From Ophioceras dolichostomum (taxonomy: Eukaryota > Ascomycota > Sordariomycetes > Magnaporthales > Ophioceraceae), in contig PYST01000076.1 in NCBI GenBank assembly GCA_003049485.1, positions 8,692 to 72,691 of the forward strand: a stretch of 64,000 nt of DNA. Direction: 5' to 3'. The translations under genes and the position numbers were made by a program. Under the pieces are notes generated by a model that had not been told where the DNA came from, ran no database searches, and saw only the letters and a program-made list of their open reading frames with translations. Positions within the stretch are counted from its first letter, which is position 1. Each line of letters starts with the position of its first letter. Below, piece by piece: positions 1 through 11,039 of the stretch.

Positions 1-259
1 CGCCGTAGCCGTAGGACGAAGGGGTCGGGGTGACGGTCACGGTGGGCGTGATGGGGGGCGTGTAGGTCACGGTCGGGGTTGGGCTGTAGGTTATGGTGGT
101 GGTGGAGATCACGCTGGTCGAGATGACGGTGAAGGTGGTCGTCTGGAAGAAGAAGTCGCGGTCATTCTTCTCGGCGTCCACGGCGTTGTTGTTGTTGATC
201 ACCTTGGGCGCGGCGTGGGCCACGGCCACAAGGCCCGAGATCAGAGCGATGGCCTTCAT
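1..259 (-). CDS. Small secreted Thr/Pro-rich protein (N-terminal part)
   Basis: The reading frame opens at the ATG at 257-259 and runs off the left edge, so only the first 86 codons are seen. Residues 1-16 (MKAIALISGLVAVAHA) form a typical signal peptide with an AHA cleavage site. A short Asn run and an acidic/basic stretch follow. From about residue 40 the chain is dominated by Thr, Val, Pro and Ser in loose TVT / PTPT repeats, then Tyr-Gly. This composition is usual for O-glycosylated secreted or cell-wall proteins of filamentous fungi. No catalytic domain is visible in this part, and the family is not recognised. The next gene (ORM) is on the same strand more than 1.3 kb away. Secretion is well supported; function is unknown. 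Confidence 0.7.
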   Translation of the reverse strand, partial: MKAIALISGLVAVAHAAPKVINNNNAVDAEKNDRDFFFQTTTFTVISTSVISTTTITYSPTPTVTYTPPITPTVTVTPTPSSYGYG

Positions 260-1577
260 TTTTACGAGAAGGCTCAAGGGTAAAACAGTGATCAAAGAAA
301 AAAGACGTCGTCAAACCAATCGAAGGCTTTGCTTTTGCAGAATGAAAAAGTGAAGATTTTTTTTCTTTTTGATATGCCGATGGGAAAAGAACGAAGAATT
401 GAACATGGTCATGACCGAGGAGGAGGCTACATACTTATACTTCGAGACGACGGGTCATGAGTGCCAGGAGTGATCTTGGGCAGATCTCGATCCCATACGG
501 CGTCGACAAGATCGAGCAGAAAGAGAAAGTGGGCGGGAGGTCTGAGCCGTGGTTGTCGATGTCGAAATTCCTTTTCTGGAGGTCGTGATTTGCCTCTGGA
601 AGCGTCCACGGTGTCGAGAGGTGGATAGAACCAGATTAACGGTCTACTCAACCTTAGCTCATCTGCAGGGGCTAGTACCTCACAACAACAAAGGGAAAGG
701 GGCAGGGAGACAAAGACCCACTGTCCAGCCTCAGATCGCGAGCACGGAGTTCGACTGTCGTAAGGATATCGTTATCAGACCTGGGAGGCCGGTGTACTGT
801 GTACCCCGGCCGAACGCGCGGGCCGTGTTTATAAACCTTTGGTTGCCATAAGTCTCGACTGGCATCTGGCCCTCCCGAAAAGCGTTGTTCGCGTCACCAT
901 TCGGTCGGCGGGAACCACACTGGTTCGGTTGCTGGAGCGAGGCTGTTTGAGTGAAGAGAACCCAGCGGACCAAAGCTCAGAGAGAAGGCGGCGAGGGCGG
1001 GCGGGATATGAAACGAAAGCGAGGCTGGCTAAACCTTGAACGAACTGACTATGCACCTGAATGGTGTGTTGTTCGAGGGACTCTTCTAGGTCCGAAGTAA
1101 TGTCGTCACTCCTCGTAAGAAGAGTACGAAGAGTACCATGGGACCGACCTTACAAGTCGAGGCAACTTCGAAGAATCAAGGCGGCAGCAGGAGAGGGATA
1201 TGGGTAGGTAGACGAACGTACGTCCTTGGTCATCGACCATATCTCTGTTGTCTTTCGCTATTCTCAATCTCGACCTGGGCGGCCCGATATCGCACGATGT
1301 CTCCTTTCCTTGCTGCTGCTGCTGCTGCTGCGCTGCTGCTGTTGCGTCGTCGTTATCCTCTCCCTACTGTTCTCATTTTCTCGGCGTTGCGGTGTTCTCT
1401 TTCTCGCGTGCTCCCGTGTCGTCTTGAAGAAGCGCCTCATCCAATCTTGACCCAACTACTGATACACGTGGCGCTTGCATGGGTTGCCCCGAAGCCAAAC
1501 AACTCGACCGCTGAAGCGAGCAACTGATCCGCCGCCACTGCCGCCCTTCACCCCATCGTCCGCTGATCGTGCCGCCC
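260..1577. other. Intergenic region
   Basis: This stretch separates the partial secreted-protein gene from the ORM gene. It contains a pyrimidine-rich CTG/CTT run around 1305-1345 and only short, low-complexity open frames. I see no convincing gene, RNA or repeat element. The left part should hold the promoter of the secreted protein and the right part the ORM 3' UTR. Confidence 0.5.
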
Positions 1578-2550
1578 TCACTCCTCTGGTGGCCCTGAGA
1601 AGAGCCCTACCCTCATGCGATGGCTCTGTGGAGATGTTGCGAGGCCGTGAGTTAGCTTTCGCATGAGTAGAAAGGACTTGCGCAGTTTGTGGGGTATGTA
1701 GATGGGCTTCCGGGCCAGAATTTCTGGCTCGGGTGTCTCGAACTTTGAAAAGTAAAAGAGCGGGGAGCAGGGTGGCGGTTCTTACGTAGGGAAGCTTCGG
1801 GATGATCACCCCTAGTACCGCCAGGAAGTTTATAGTGAAGTATGCAAAGTCGTAGTGGGTATAGTGCGTGCTGAGGAGGAACAGGACGATAGGCACGCTG
1901 AGCAGGAACTTCTTTGCGGGAGTGTATTGCGCGCCGTCGTCGATCTGTTCCCACATGTTTAAGTTGTCGTATGCGCCCGCGTTGAACTCAAACGGCACTC
2001 CTCTGACGTAGTGGAACATGATATAGGAACCGAGCATGTACGAGATGTTGGTCAATGTCCATGAAGTCTCCTGCGACACGCCCGGGATCACGTCGTAAAG
2101 TATCTTGAGTGCGATGATGAGCACGATGTGGATGCCCCACGCCCCTGGAAGTTGTATAAAAATTCGCGTTAGTTTAGCCATGGATCGCTCTAGAGTAACC
2201 AGAAGGAACTTCAGAGCACAAGCTGATCGAGAGGAGTCCGGCCAGTTTACAGCCGGGCAGTTGCCGGGCAGCTAGCCGGGCCGGGGGAGGTGGGATATCA
2301 TGGAAGCTCGTAAGCGGACATGAGTTGGTCATCGATCTACCCGGCCGTCTCGGCCAGTCCAGCCTGGCCAAGGTATTAGTGAGATGACGGAAAAGTTGTT
2401 CGACGCACCCTTGGCATTGACCCAGTTCGCGTTGAGGTTTGGTAACGCCGACTGATCACTGAGCTGCTCCAAAGGTTCGGGAGGCTCATGGTAAACCTGG
2501 AGGATACTGCTAGACCTCCTCCGGCGGTTGGCTTTGTTATCAGCAACCAT
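1578..2550 (-). CDS. ORM1/ORMDL-family regulator of sphingolipid synthesis
   Basis: Three exons, 2409-2550, 1786-2144 and 1578-1625, encode 182 residues. ORM proteins are multi-pass ER membrane proteins that bind serine palmitoyltransferase and restrain sphingoid-base synthesis. The N-terminus carries the hallmark basic, Ser-rich segment (RRRRSSSILQVYHEP), the usual phosphorylated region in fungal ORMs. The family core then follows: a Trp-Val-Asn-Ala-Lys-Gly-Ala-Trp motif split by intron 1, several hydrophobic segments, and a conserved Tyr-rich stretch near residue 140. The tiny last exon encodes SHRMRVGLFSGPPEE, a family-typical ending that supports the splice choice. Donors are GTGCGT and GTAAGA; acceptors are CAG. 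An in-frame ATG at 2592 would add 14 residues. I chose 2550 because the family usually starts close to the Ser-rich box. Confidence 0.93.
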
Positions 2551-3871
2551 TGGGTAAGGCCGGTGGGCGATTCCTCGACGGGGAGGATTCACGCCCGCGT
2601 CGTAGGAGACGGTCCGAGGGAGAAGGATTGGGGACGACAGTTTGGCGGTGTTGTCGGGGTGACGTCCTGCGGGAGGAAGTGAATAGACGGGACGGAGGGT
2701 GGGGAGAAGAAAGCGAAACGAGACGTCGATGTGGTCTGTGGTTGCTCGGTGTTCTCGGTGTAGGCTGCCGTCGGTAGCTTGTCGTGGGGGTTATTTGGTC
2801 GTAGCGAGCGAGGAGAAGGTTGTTGGTGATGGTGATGATGATGTCACCGAGCACGGGGAAGGGGGTCTGCCAGCGACCGAAATGTTGGGCACTGCGAACA
2901 CCCGAAGTCGATGTCGGCCCGACGTGGAAGAAAAGAAACGGAAAATATGCTAACTGGAAAAGCAGTCGCGAAACGCGGCGAGGAGGGCGAGAAGAGTCAG
3001 CTCGAGTCCAGCTATCTCTCTTGCGTGTTCGCTAACGAAAGCGAAGAGGGATGCTGGCAATGCGCAAGCTGTTCTGTGCTAGCCGAGAATGGCGACGACG
3101 GAGTGCGAGCGGGATTCACGAGTGAGGCTGCGTCATTCCCTCACAAGCTTTCGTGTTCCTTCGAATGGGAAGCCTAGGGAGTTGGACCTGGAGCTGACCA
3201 CATACATACGAACAACTTTTTTACGAATGCCCCAATGGCGACTGACTTGGAGAGAAGTCGATGGCCGAGAAAGAATGGATGACTGTCGAATGTCGAGTTG
3301 TCTGACTTTCTCCAAGGTCGGATCGGTCGTGGCCAGACGGGTTGCGACTCGATGCGTGCGCTTTCTCGATCTGAACAACGAGACGAGACGAGACGAACAG
3401 GCGTCGGGACCCTCTTTTTTCCTTGTCCGGCGATTTGATTGGCCTGTGCTTCTTTGCTCACTGTGAAAGCCCTCCTTTTCAGCTTCCTCTCGCAGGTCCT
3501 CCGCTCCGTGGGCCTCCACCACACCTTAAATCGGCGGAAAGTCACAACAAAAAACCCCCGATTCTAAGCCTAGAAGAACCCAAAAGCCCCCGCGGCCTTT
3601 GCACCGGATCAAGATCGGAGCACGGGATTGATTCTGTTGTCCGCGGATTCACTCCAATCTTTTCCAGGGCTGGAAGGCGCGGTTCTGTGGTGGTGCACCA
3701 GCCGCCATCAGCGCCCAAAAAAAATAAATTCCTCTTGCACTTGGAGCCGGCCGAGTTAGCTTCCTGCTGATCTCTCGCTAGTATCGGCCGGAACATGCCG
3801 AGCCTCCTACTTTCTTCTATCTAAATCTGGGGGAAGGGTGGCTAGGGCTGCTTTGACGTTCAATTGCTCCA
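2551..3871. other. Divergent intergenic region between ORM and the zinc-knuckle gene
   Basis: The two flanking genes are transcribed away from each other, so this 1.3 kb should contain both promoters and 5' UTRs. I see GA-rich and CT-rich stretches and small open frames with no protein-like conservation. No RNA gene or mobile element is evident. Confidence 0.5.
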
Positions 3872-5137
3872 ATGGACGACGAGATGGAAGGCATCACAAC
3901 AAGTCTTGACTCCGGTCACGAACCTTCCAATGGTGGTGACCAGGTCGACCAGGTCTCAGCGGCTCATGCTTATCCACGCGGCAAGCCAAGGCTTCTGATA
4001 TCCCGTGCAGCCGAGCTCAGGCAGCTGCGTCGCTATTTCCCCGGTGCTCCCGCATCGGACTTTTGCATTTGGTGTACTCAGGTGGGCCACGTGGCCAACC
4101 ACTGCCCTCAGCATCGATGCCACCACTGCAAAAGCTTCGAGCACTCGACGTTCCGGTGCCCCACAAGAAAACGCTGTCACAAGTGTCGGCGGCTAGGCCA
4201 TGAGGCATCTGCGTGCACGGGGCCGGGACCTGAGGGAGACGAAGCCGAGGCCCAGGAATGCGCGTTCTGCTGCTCCCAGGACCACTTGGAGGATGCGTGC
4301 GACGAGTTCTGGCGAAGTGCCCGGCCAGGCCCCGAAGCCATCAAGAAGGTCAAGTCGCTTCCCACGTCTTGCTATAGGTGCGGATCTGGTGAGCACTTTG
4401 GCGAGGACTGTGGCAAAGATACTACTACTCTCCAGTCCGACCCCACGGCGGGCGGCCAGTCTAGACTCAAGACATGGTCTATCGCCAACAGGGACCAGTT
4501 CATCGATCCTCAGAGCGAGAACGTATCAATTGCGGCAGCATCTGCTGTCCAACCTCCTCCCTCGCCACCTCAGCCCGACTTTGGTGGGCGGAGCATCGTT
4601 CCAAGGGTGCACATCTTCTTCGATGAGAGCGGTGACGACGATGATGGTGAGGCCTTCATCAAGCCGGCAGTCGCCGAGGTCCAGCCGACTCCGAAAATGG
4701 CTCGGGTGACCATCAACACGCGCTCGGTGGTCAGTGGTGGCGTGCAGGAGCCTCAGCAGCAGGAGCAGCAGGAGCAGCAGCCGCCCCAGGAACAGTCAAG
4801 CGACCAGCAAAGCCAGCAGCAAACGACGAGCCCAAGCAACCCAAAGTCCGAGACGGCCAAAAGGACCAGGCCCAGGCAGAAGAAGGCGGACCGAAAGACT
4901 GCTCCGACCCCGCCATCGAAGGACCAAGAGCAACAGGGGGACGATGGCCCGCCGCCAGGTAGTGGAGACCTGTCGCAACAGAAGAGCGGGCGCCGAGGAC
5001 GAGGAAACGCGCCGCCCACTGGCTCGCGCGGTCGCAGCTCGCGTGGCGGTCGTGGTGGAGGAGGAGGAGGACGAGGGGCGAGAGGCTCCGCCCGAGGCGG
5101 GAGGGCGAAGAGAGCCGGGGCCGGTCGCGGTAGCTGA
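3872..5137 (+). CDS. Five-zinc-knuckle protein, Air1/Air2-like (TRAMP complex candidate)
   Basis: A single-exon frame of 421 residues. Five CCHC zinc knuckles (C-x2-C-x4-H-x4-C) lie at residues 65-78, 83-96, 102-115, 130-143 and 167-180. This number and spacing match Air1/Air2, the RNA-binding subunits of the nuclear TRAMP polyadenylation complex that feeds RNA to the exosome. The linker between knuckles 4 and 5 contains EFWRSA, which keeps the Trp-Arg of the Air linker motif (IWRxY) but not its aromatic end. After residue 190 the chain is disordered: an acidic patch, a Gln-rich run (about 290-320), a Lys/Arg-rich part, and a C-terminal RGG/GRG-rich tail typical of RNA-binding or methylated proteins. 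Yeast Air proteins lack such a long RGG tail. A general CCHC RNA-binding protein is the alternative. Confidence 0.8.
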   Translation: MDDEMEGITTSLDSGHEPSNGGDQVDQVSAAHAYPRGKPRLLISRAAELRQLRRYFPGAPASDFCIWCTQVGHVANHCPQHRCHHCKSFEHSTFRCPTRKRCHKCRRLGHEASACTGPGPEGDEAEAQECAFCCSQDHLEDACDEFWRSARPGPEAIKKVKSLPTSCYRCGSGEHFGEDCGKDTTTLQSDPTAGGQSRLKTWSIANRDQFIDPQSENVSIAAASAVQPPPSPPQPDFGGRSIVPRVHIFFDESGDDDDGEAFIKPAVAEVQPTPKMARVTINTRSVVSGGVQEPQQQEQQEQQPPQEQSSDQQSQQQTTSPSNPKSETAKRTRPRQKKADRKTAPTPPSKDQEQQGDDGPPPGSGDLSQQKSGRRGRGNAPPTGSRGRSSRGGRGGGGGGRGARGSARGGRAKRAGAGRGS

Positions 5138-8100
5138 GGGTAGGTACCTATCTGCCACCATCAGCGCCCATTTGATGCTGCCATGACGGTTCCAAGGTGG
5201 TTAGGGACCGGCAGGTCAAATGTCACCAACGATGCCGTCCCGGGAAGAACGATTGGGTGGCATCCGCACAACATGATTCCTCTTCCCGTTTCCCCCGTTC
5301 CCTATTTTTTTCCAGACGCGTCTCAGGGATGGGAGCCCAACCCCCCTCCCTGCTGTCAGCTGAGGGCTGTTGGCTAGGCAGTCCGTCTGGCTTTCTGGCT
5401 TTGCGTTTTGCGTTTGCGAGATACCCGCGCGAATTTTGATTCGCCTTTTTCTTGTCGCGAAGTTTAGAAGGTCTGGATGCATGCGCGAGGCGTTTCATCA
5501 CCACGAAGGTTATGGTCCGGGGGACATGCATAGTTCGGAGTTTAGATGACATGGCCGCATGCTGTCTACAGCAAGCCTTCCATCACATAGATACCCTAGG
5601 CAGGTACCGACCTTGGTACAGTTCCTACCTAGGTAGCGTAGCTAATAACATGCAAAACATGTCGCGATGCTACAACGGATACAAGAGAGATATCGCCGCT
5701 ACTGACGAGTGTAGAGTGTCCTACCTGAGGTGATGGCCGAGGCTACACGCACGCACTCGCACATAACACGTCCGGTCCACGAAAGACGCGCGAAAACGTG
5801 CGTCGCATATGCATGCATGCATGCGGGCTGCCTCCCAAGCCGCATGGCATGTCCTGTACGGTTTGTGTAATTGTGATAAGATATCGCCACTGCTGCTGTC
5901 GGTCCCGTTACCACACAGCCTAGACCGCTCCGGCCTATCATCAGCCCGAGCTAGTTGCACCGCTCCACGGCTCCACGGCAAGCAGGCACAGGCGGCTATT
6001 GATTCTGTCACCGTCACCATCACCTGTGTGGACAACTTGGGCGCACGGGGCTCGGAGGCGAGGCCGATCATGCCCCGCCAGGGCAGGCTGTGTGTCTCTC
6101 TGCCTTGCCTTGTGACCTGGACGGGCTCTGTGATGGGCGCAGGGGTGAAGGGGGAGATGGGGTAGGACATTACTGAAAGGCGGAGGAACGAGCAAGAATC
6201 TAGCCTATCGTGGACGAAGCATGTGGGATGTGTTTAGCTCTGAGAACGGGGATGTGTAGGAGTTTTATGTCTGTCCTCGTCGCACCCACACATGAGGGTT
6301 GGCGGGAAGGACTTTGGGATGGGGAAGGAGGGGTAGGTGATAGCACAGAAAAAGGGGCCAAAATAGTGAGGACGAGCTCGAAGGAGCGACGATCGTCTGG
6401 ACGACATTGAAATGTTTCGAAACAAGTTCAACCCGGGGGATTCCGACCAACGGATGCAACCCTTGTCGTTGTGCTGTGTCGTCTGTGTCGTGGGTGGGAG
6501 TGAGAAGGAGCGGTTTCTTCTTCCCCACCCCCGCCCGCCGACGCGTCAAAAAGAGCTCGACCTGTCACTTGTCGCGCTGGACTCTCTTACTGTCCCCTAT
6601 CGACTCTCCCTTGGTGCGGCAGCAAGTCCCAACATCGCTAGGTGGTCGCCTTGTTCGCGATCAGCGCCTTCTCAGGTCTCCTGTCCCTTCCATGAGGCTC
6701 TCAGGAGGCTCTCTAACTCCTGTCGATCGGTGTGTGGTCTGACGTTGGAAAAGGACCCCTTTCATTCTCATCTGCCGGACCCAACCAACAATCGGCCTCC
6801 TGTCCCTGACAGACGCCAGACGGATGCAGACCATACGTGGCATGCTTTCTCACCTGCGGATATCTGTTCCTGAGATCCCTCGATTTCTTGTTTCTCTCAA
6901 CCTTAGATTTCCCCCACGAGCCGGCGGCATTGGGCATACAGACATGCGACTTGCGACGAACAACGAACGACAGATGTTTGAGCAAAATCCGGGGTAACAG
7001 CGACGCCCGGAAAGAGAACATGCTAAAAAGGAGTAGGGCTTTAGCGACCCTGTGGCTCTCTGCTCTCCGTGGGCAACCGCGAAGCGCGTCGAATGCGTCG
7101 CTCGAGTGGTAGTCGCGCCACTTTGGCGTTTGGCGCAGCGAATCACAGGCCGCCAAGCCGAACCAGCCGCATCTTTTTTGGTTTTAGTGGTGTCCGACAG
7201 CGAGGCACCACTGCAAATCCGCTGCAACCCGCTGCAACCATGCTGCAGGTCGCTTCATCTGTGGCCAGTCAAGTCCCGAGACCAGACGACCTGCATTGGC
7301 TCGGTGCGGAGCTCCTGCGGCCTCGGGCCACTCAGATCGCCGGTCGCGGTGTCGGTACTCGGTCGCGCTTCGCGAAAGGCCCCTGGTGAACCAGACTAGA
7401 AAGGATGGGCTTCTGCAGCAGCTTGCAGCAAAGTCCACCCTCCCTCCGCATGGCGGATATGCAGGCCGGTGGTGTGAGTCACTCACCACCACTCGATCTC
7501 AACCTCCTCCGTCCCGAGGCGACACTTGCGCTCAAAGCGGGGGATTCTGCAATTGGGTAAGTCAAAAAAGGGAACAAAAGAAAAATATCGCACGAGACTC
7601 GCAGAGACTCGCCGCGGTGGGCGACGGCGCGATGGCGGGGGAGATCAGAGCAGAGATATCCCCTCCCCAGCCAGCCCGGCGCAGACTGATGGATATGTGA
7701 GAAGAAGGTATAACTGGCTGCAGAGGCGACCAACTCCATTCTCCTGTTCCTGTTCCCTTTCTCCTTTTCCGACTTGAACCAGCCCTCGAATCAAGGCAAT
7801 TGCATTGTCGCTGGGCTGTTCAAGTCGAAGAATTCTTACATCCTCACATCCAGTCAGTTTCAGCTCTCAGTCGTTGGTCAATCAAGTGTTGAGCTTTGGC
7901 GCGTGGAACTATATTCATAGCATCAGCAGCAGCACCACTTACACCAGATTCATCCACCTCTCCTGGGAGAGTAGAGTGCTTCCTCTTATTATTTTCTTCT
8001 TCTCCTTCCACCTCCTTTTAGTTGTCGATCCTCGCAGTGTTTTTTTCCCTTTAATATTCTTATCTTCTATCAAACGTCAAACAGAGCTCAGTATTGTTTA

Positions 8101-8237
8101 TTTAATTCTTTCATTAATTCTTGTCCAAACACCAATATCGACCCAACCAACGGAGTAACTATATCATCACCAGCCAGGCTGAGCCAACAACGACAAAACC
8201 ACACCCAGATATTGCACCACAAAGACATGCTGAAGAC
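5138..8237. other. Long intergenic region and leader of the F-box gene
   Basis: About 3.1 kb without a supported gene. It contains TAGGTA/GGTACC-type short motifs near 5600-5640, a (GCAT)n palindromic run near 5806-5826, and many short unrelated open frames. From about 7740 to 8237 it turns into CT-rich, stop-filled sequence that looks like a long 5' UTR, possibly with a leader intron, for the gene starting at 8238. I found no tRNA-like B box. Confidence 0.45.
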
Positions 8238-11039
8238 ATGGCACCTGGACCGCAAGCATTCTACTGCCTGTGGCAGGAGGAGCAAATCCTCGAGGTCCTC
8301 TTCGAGCTTCTGGACAAGGCCGACATCTGCTCCGTGCGACTCGCCAACTCGGCCTGCTGCAACCTCGTCACCAAACGGCTCTTCCTACGAACCCACTTGA
8401 CCTTCACGGCCAACAGCTTCACCAAGGCGCCGAGGATACAGGCCCTGGCGAGGATTGGCCATCACATCCAGCACCTCACGTTCAGCTTCCCGCACTCGGA
8501 CGCGACCTTCCTGCCACCGCTGATCCACCCGGAGTCCGGCCATGAGATCAGCTTCCTATACACGCCCTACACGCACATGACCTCGTCGTTGACCCGGCCG
8601 AAATACGCCAACACCGAGCTGGGAAACGTCCTGACCCAACAATACCCGCCGCTCTTCCATGCGGCAACCAACGTGCCGTCGTTCATCAACGCTGCCAAGC
8701 ATCTGCCCAACATGCGCCATTTGACCATCAAGTGTCCAGGCCAGGATCCCCGGGAGCGTTACCGCCGCGACATCGTCGACTACGCCCTCATCAGCCTTCG
8801 CATCGCCCTGGAACGGGCGCCCTTGCACAAGCTGCACAAGCTGACTCTCGGAGGCGTCCACCCGTCCGCCTTCAACTACTTGCGTCACGTGCCTGGTTTC
8901 GGCTGCACGCCCTCGGCAGGGCGACGATGGCGGCAGATCCGGAAGCTGTCCATTGGCGTCGATACGTGGGACTTCTACGGACCGTCACCCGGCCTTGATC
9001 ACCTCAAGATCATCGACGACTACATCCGCCAATTCTCCCCTACACTGGAGAAGCTCACCTTCACGTGGCTGGGCCGGAGAGGACCCTGCCCACTGGCGCT
9101 CTCCGGCGACCCCCTCTTCGCGCCGCCGCGCAGCACCAAGAAGCTCTTCAACGAGGTAACCTCGCCCATGAGCCCGCTCCCGCCGGCTCCTCCGCGAAGG
9201 TCGATGGTGTTCCCGCGCCTGCGCTACCTCACCATGCGCAACGCCACCATGAACGCACCGCAGGTGTCCGAGCTGGTGCGCAGCCACCAGGGCTCCGTGC
9301 GCGAGTTCGACTTCGAGAACGTAGTGCTCATCAACGGCGGCAGCTGGGACGACGCGCTGGCGCCTCTCACGGACCAATCCAGCGAGCGCGGCAGCGATGT
9401 CTGGTCGCGCCACTCGCTGGGCGGCCAGAGCATCTCGGAGGGCCAGAAGGTGCGCTCCAATGCTCCAGTAGCAGCAGCGCCGTCTTCACCCCTCATATCG
9501 ACGCCCCGACAGCAGCAGCAGCAGCAGCACGGAGACGAAGTGGAGCTGCCGTCGCCCTCAGCCGCTGTGGCTGCCGCGTCAAGAGAGTTGCTTGATCTCG
9601 ACGTCGAGGGGCTGGAGAACTTCCTCGGCCTGAACAGCAGCAGCAGCGACATCAAGCCTCCTCCATCGCCGCCAAAGCGGCGCGGATCCGCCGCCTCCGC
9701 CGCCTCTGCGTCCAATCTGGGACCACCACCAAGGGAGGAGGACGAAGCGGACCTGATCGACGACCTTGCGTCAGACATCGCTGCCGCCCGCGAGGCAAGC
9801 TTGACGTTCGCAACCAAGCTGACCAAGAAGCGCGTCCGTCGCCACCACCAGAGGCACGGCACGACGAGGGAGGACGACGACACCGAGACAGAGGAGCGGC
9901 GCCGTCGTCGGCACAGACACGACCACGACCACGACCGGTCAAGAGACCGCAGCCACGAGAGCAGCAGCCGTCACCGCCGCCACGACCGGTCCCGGTCCAA
10001 GTCCAGGTCGCGATCCCGCCACCACCACCACGAGCGCCACAACCGCTCCCGCTCCACCCACAGCAGCACCAGCAGCGGCACCAGCAGCAGCAGCCGCCAC
10101 CGCCGACACCATCGCCGCCACCTCGACAAGCGCGACGAGAAGCAGCGGCCTGAAACACCCCCACCGCCCATGCCCGAAGTCGTCCTCGGCGACGACGACA
10201 TCAGGCTGCGCGAGTCCCCGACCCAGAAGTCACCCCTTCTCAAGCAGAAAAACCTGAACATCTCCGCACCCGTCCTCTCTCGCGAGCCCCTCCCCACAAT
10301 GCTCACGCTCAAACCAGCCGTCTACGACCCCAACTCCAACTCCTCATCATCATCCTCTTCTCCTCCCCCACCGCCCGCCGCACCAACACATTCTCCTCCC
10401 CCCATTCCTACTACTTCTTCTCCTTTGTCCTCTTCTTCCTTCACCTCTACCTCCTCCTCCTCCCCAAAGAAGCAGCCGCAACAGCAGCAGCACTACACCA
10501 GCGCCTCCTCCCCCTCATCCACAACCCTCGTCTCAAAGCAGTCGTCATCGTCAACCCTCCATGGATCCGCCAACAACGACGACCCCGACTCCCTCCTCTC
10601 CCCCGTCCAGCGCAACTTCGAACAAGAGGAAGCGCACCGCCGTCTAGCGGAGGACGCCGCCGCGCGCTCGTCGGCGCTCCAGAAGGCCAAAGAGGCAGTC
10701 ATGACGAAGCTGACGAGGGAGTTCTGCAAGATGAAAGGCCCTTCTTCTTCCTCTGGCTCCAGCTCGGGCCCGGGCGGCGCGCCGTTCCCGCCGACGCGGT
10801 GCGCGGCTGAAGTAGCTGCTGCATCGTGCGCTGCCACTTTCGCTGCTGCTGCTAGGGGAAGTGGTGGCCACTCTGGAGGGGGGTTGATGGGGTTCAGGTT
10901 GAGGGAGGGACTGTTTGGGATTGGACATGGACATGGGCATGGGAAGGGAGGAGGAAGCGGCATATCGGCGACGCCGAGCCATGTTAGCATCGATAGCCAG
11001 TCGTCGTCGGCTTTGGTGCCGTTGATTTTTAGCAGGTGA
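8238..11039 (+). CDS. F-box-like protein with a long disordered His/Arg/Ser tail
   Basis: An intronless frame of 933 residues from the first in-frame ATG; the open frame extends upstream but without ATG. Residues about 10-50 (EEQILEVLFELLDKADIC..., with RLANSACCNLVTKRLF) look like an F-box, the Skp1-binding module of SCF ubiquitin ligases. Residues about 50-390 form a substrate-side region with LRR-like Leu spacing (HLPNMRHLTIKC, LHKLHKLTLGGV, FPRLRYLTMRN), as in many fungal F-box proteins. The second half is low complexity: a Gln run, a coiled charged stretch, a dense His/Arg/Ser RS-like block (about residues 570-650), Ser/Pro runs and a Gly/His-rich C-terminus. Such tails are common in sordariomycete F-box proteins of unknown target. 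The F-box call is moderate and the substrate is unknown. Confidence 0.75.
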   Translation: MAPGPQAFYCLWQEEQILEVLFELLDKADICSVRLANSACCNLVTKRLFLRTHLTFTANSFTKAPRIQALARIGHHIQHLTFSFPHSDATFLPPLIHPESGHEISFLYTPYTHMTSSLTRPKYANTELGNVLTQQYPPLFHAATNVPSFINAAKHLPNMRHLTIKCPGQDPRERYRRDIVDYALISLRIALERAPLHKLHKLTLGGVHPSAFNYLRHVPGFGCTPSAGRRWRQIRKLSIGVDTWDFYGPSPGLDHLKIIDDYIRQFSPTLEKLTFTWLGRRGPCPLALSGDPLFAPPRSTKKLFNEVTSPMSPLPPAPPRRSMVFPRLRYLTMRNATMNAPQVSELVRSHQGSVREFDFENVVLINGGSWDDALAPLTDQSSERGSDVWSRHSLGGQSISEGQKVRSNAPVAAAPSSPLISTPRQQQQQQHGDEVELPSPSAAVAAASRELLDLDVEGLENFLGLNSSSSDIKPPPSPPKRRGSAASAASASNLGPPPREEDEADLIDDLASDIAAAREASLTFATKLTKKRVRRHHQRHGTTREDDDTETEERRRRRHRHDHDHDRSRDRSHESSSRHRRHDRSRSKSRSRSRHHHHERHNRSRSTHSSTSSGTSSSSRHRRHHRRHLDKRDEKQRPETPPPPMPEVVLGDDDIRLRESPTQKSPLLKQKNLNISAPVLSREPLPTMLTLKPAVYDPNSNSSSSSSSPPPPPAAPTHSPPPIPTTSSPLSSSSFTSTSSSSPKKQPQQQQHYTSASSPSSTTLVSKQSSSSTLHGSANNDDPDSLLSPVQRNFEQEEAHRRLAEDAAARSSALQKAKEAVMTKLTREFCKMKGPSSSSGSSSGPGGAPFPPTRCAAEVAAASCAATFAAAARGSGGHSGGGLMGFRLREGLFGIGHGHGHGKGGGSGISATPSHVSIDSQSSSALVPLIFSR

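Noticed and set aside
9224..10164. Minus-strand open frames with Ser/Gly/Cys runs
   Set aside because: Shadows of the repetitive second half of the F-box gene.
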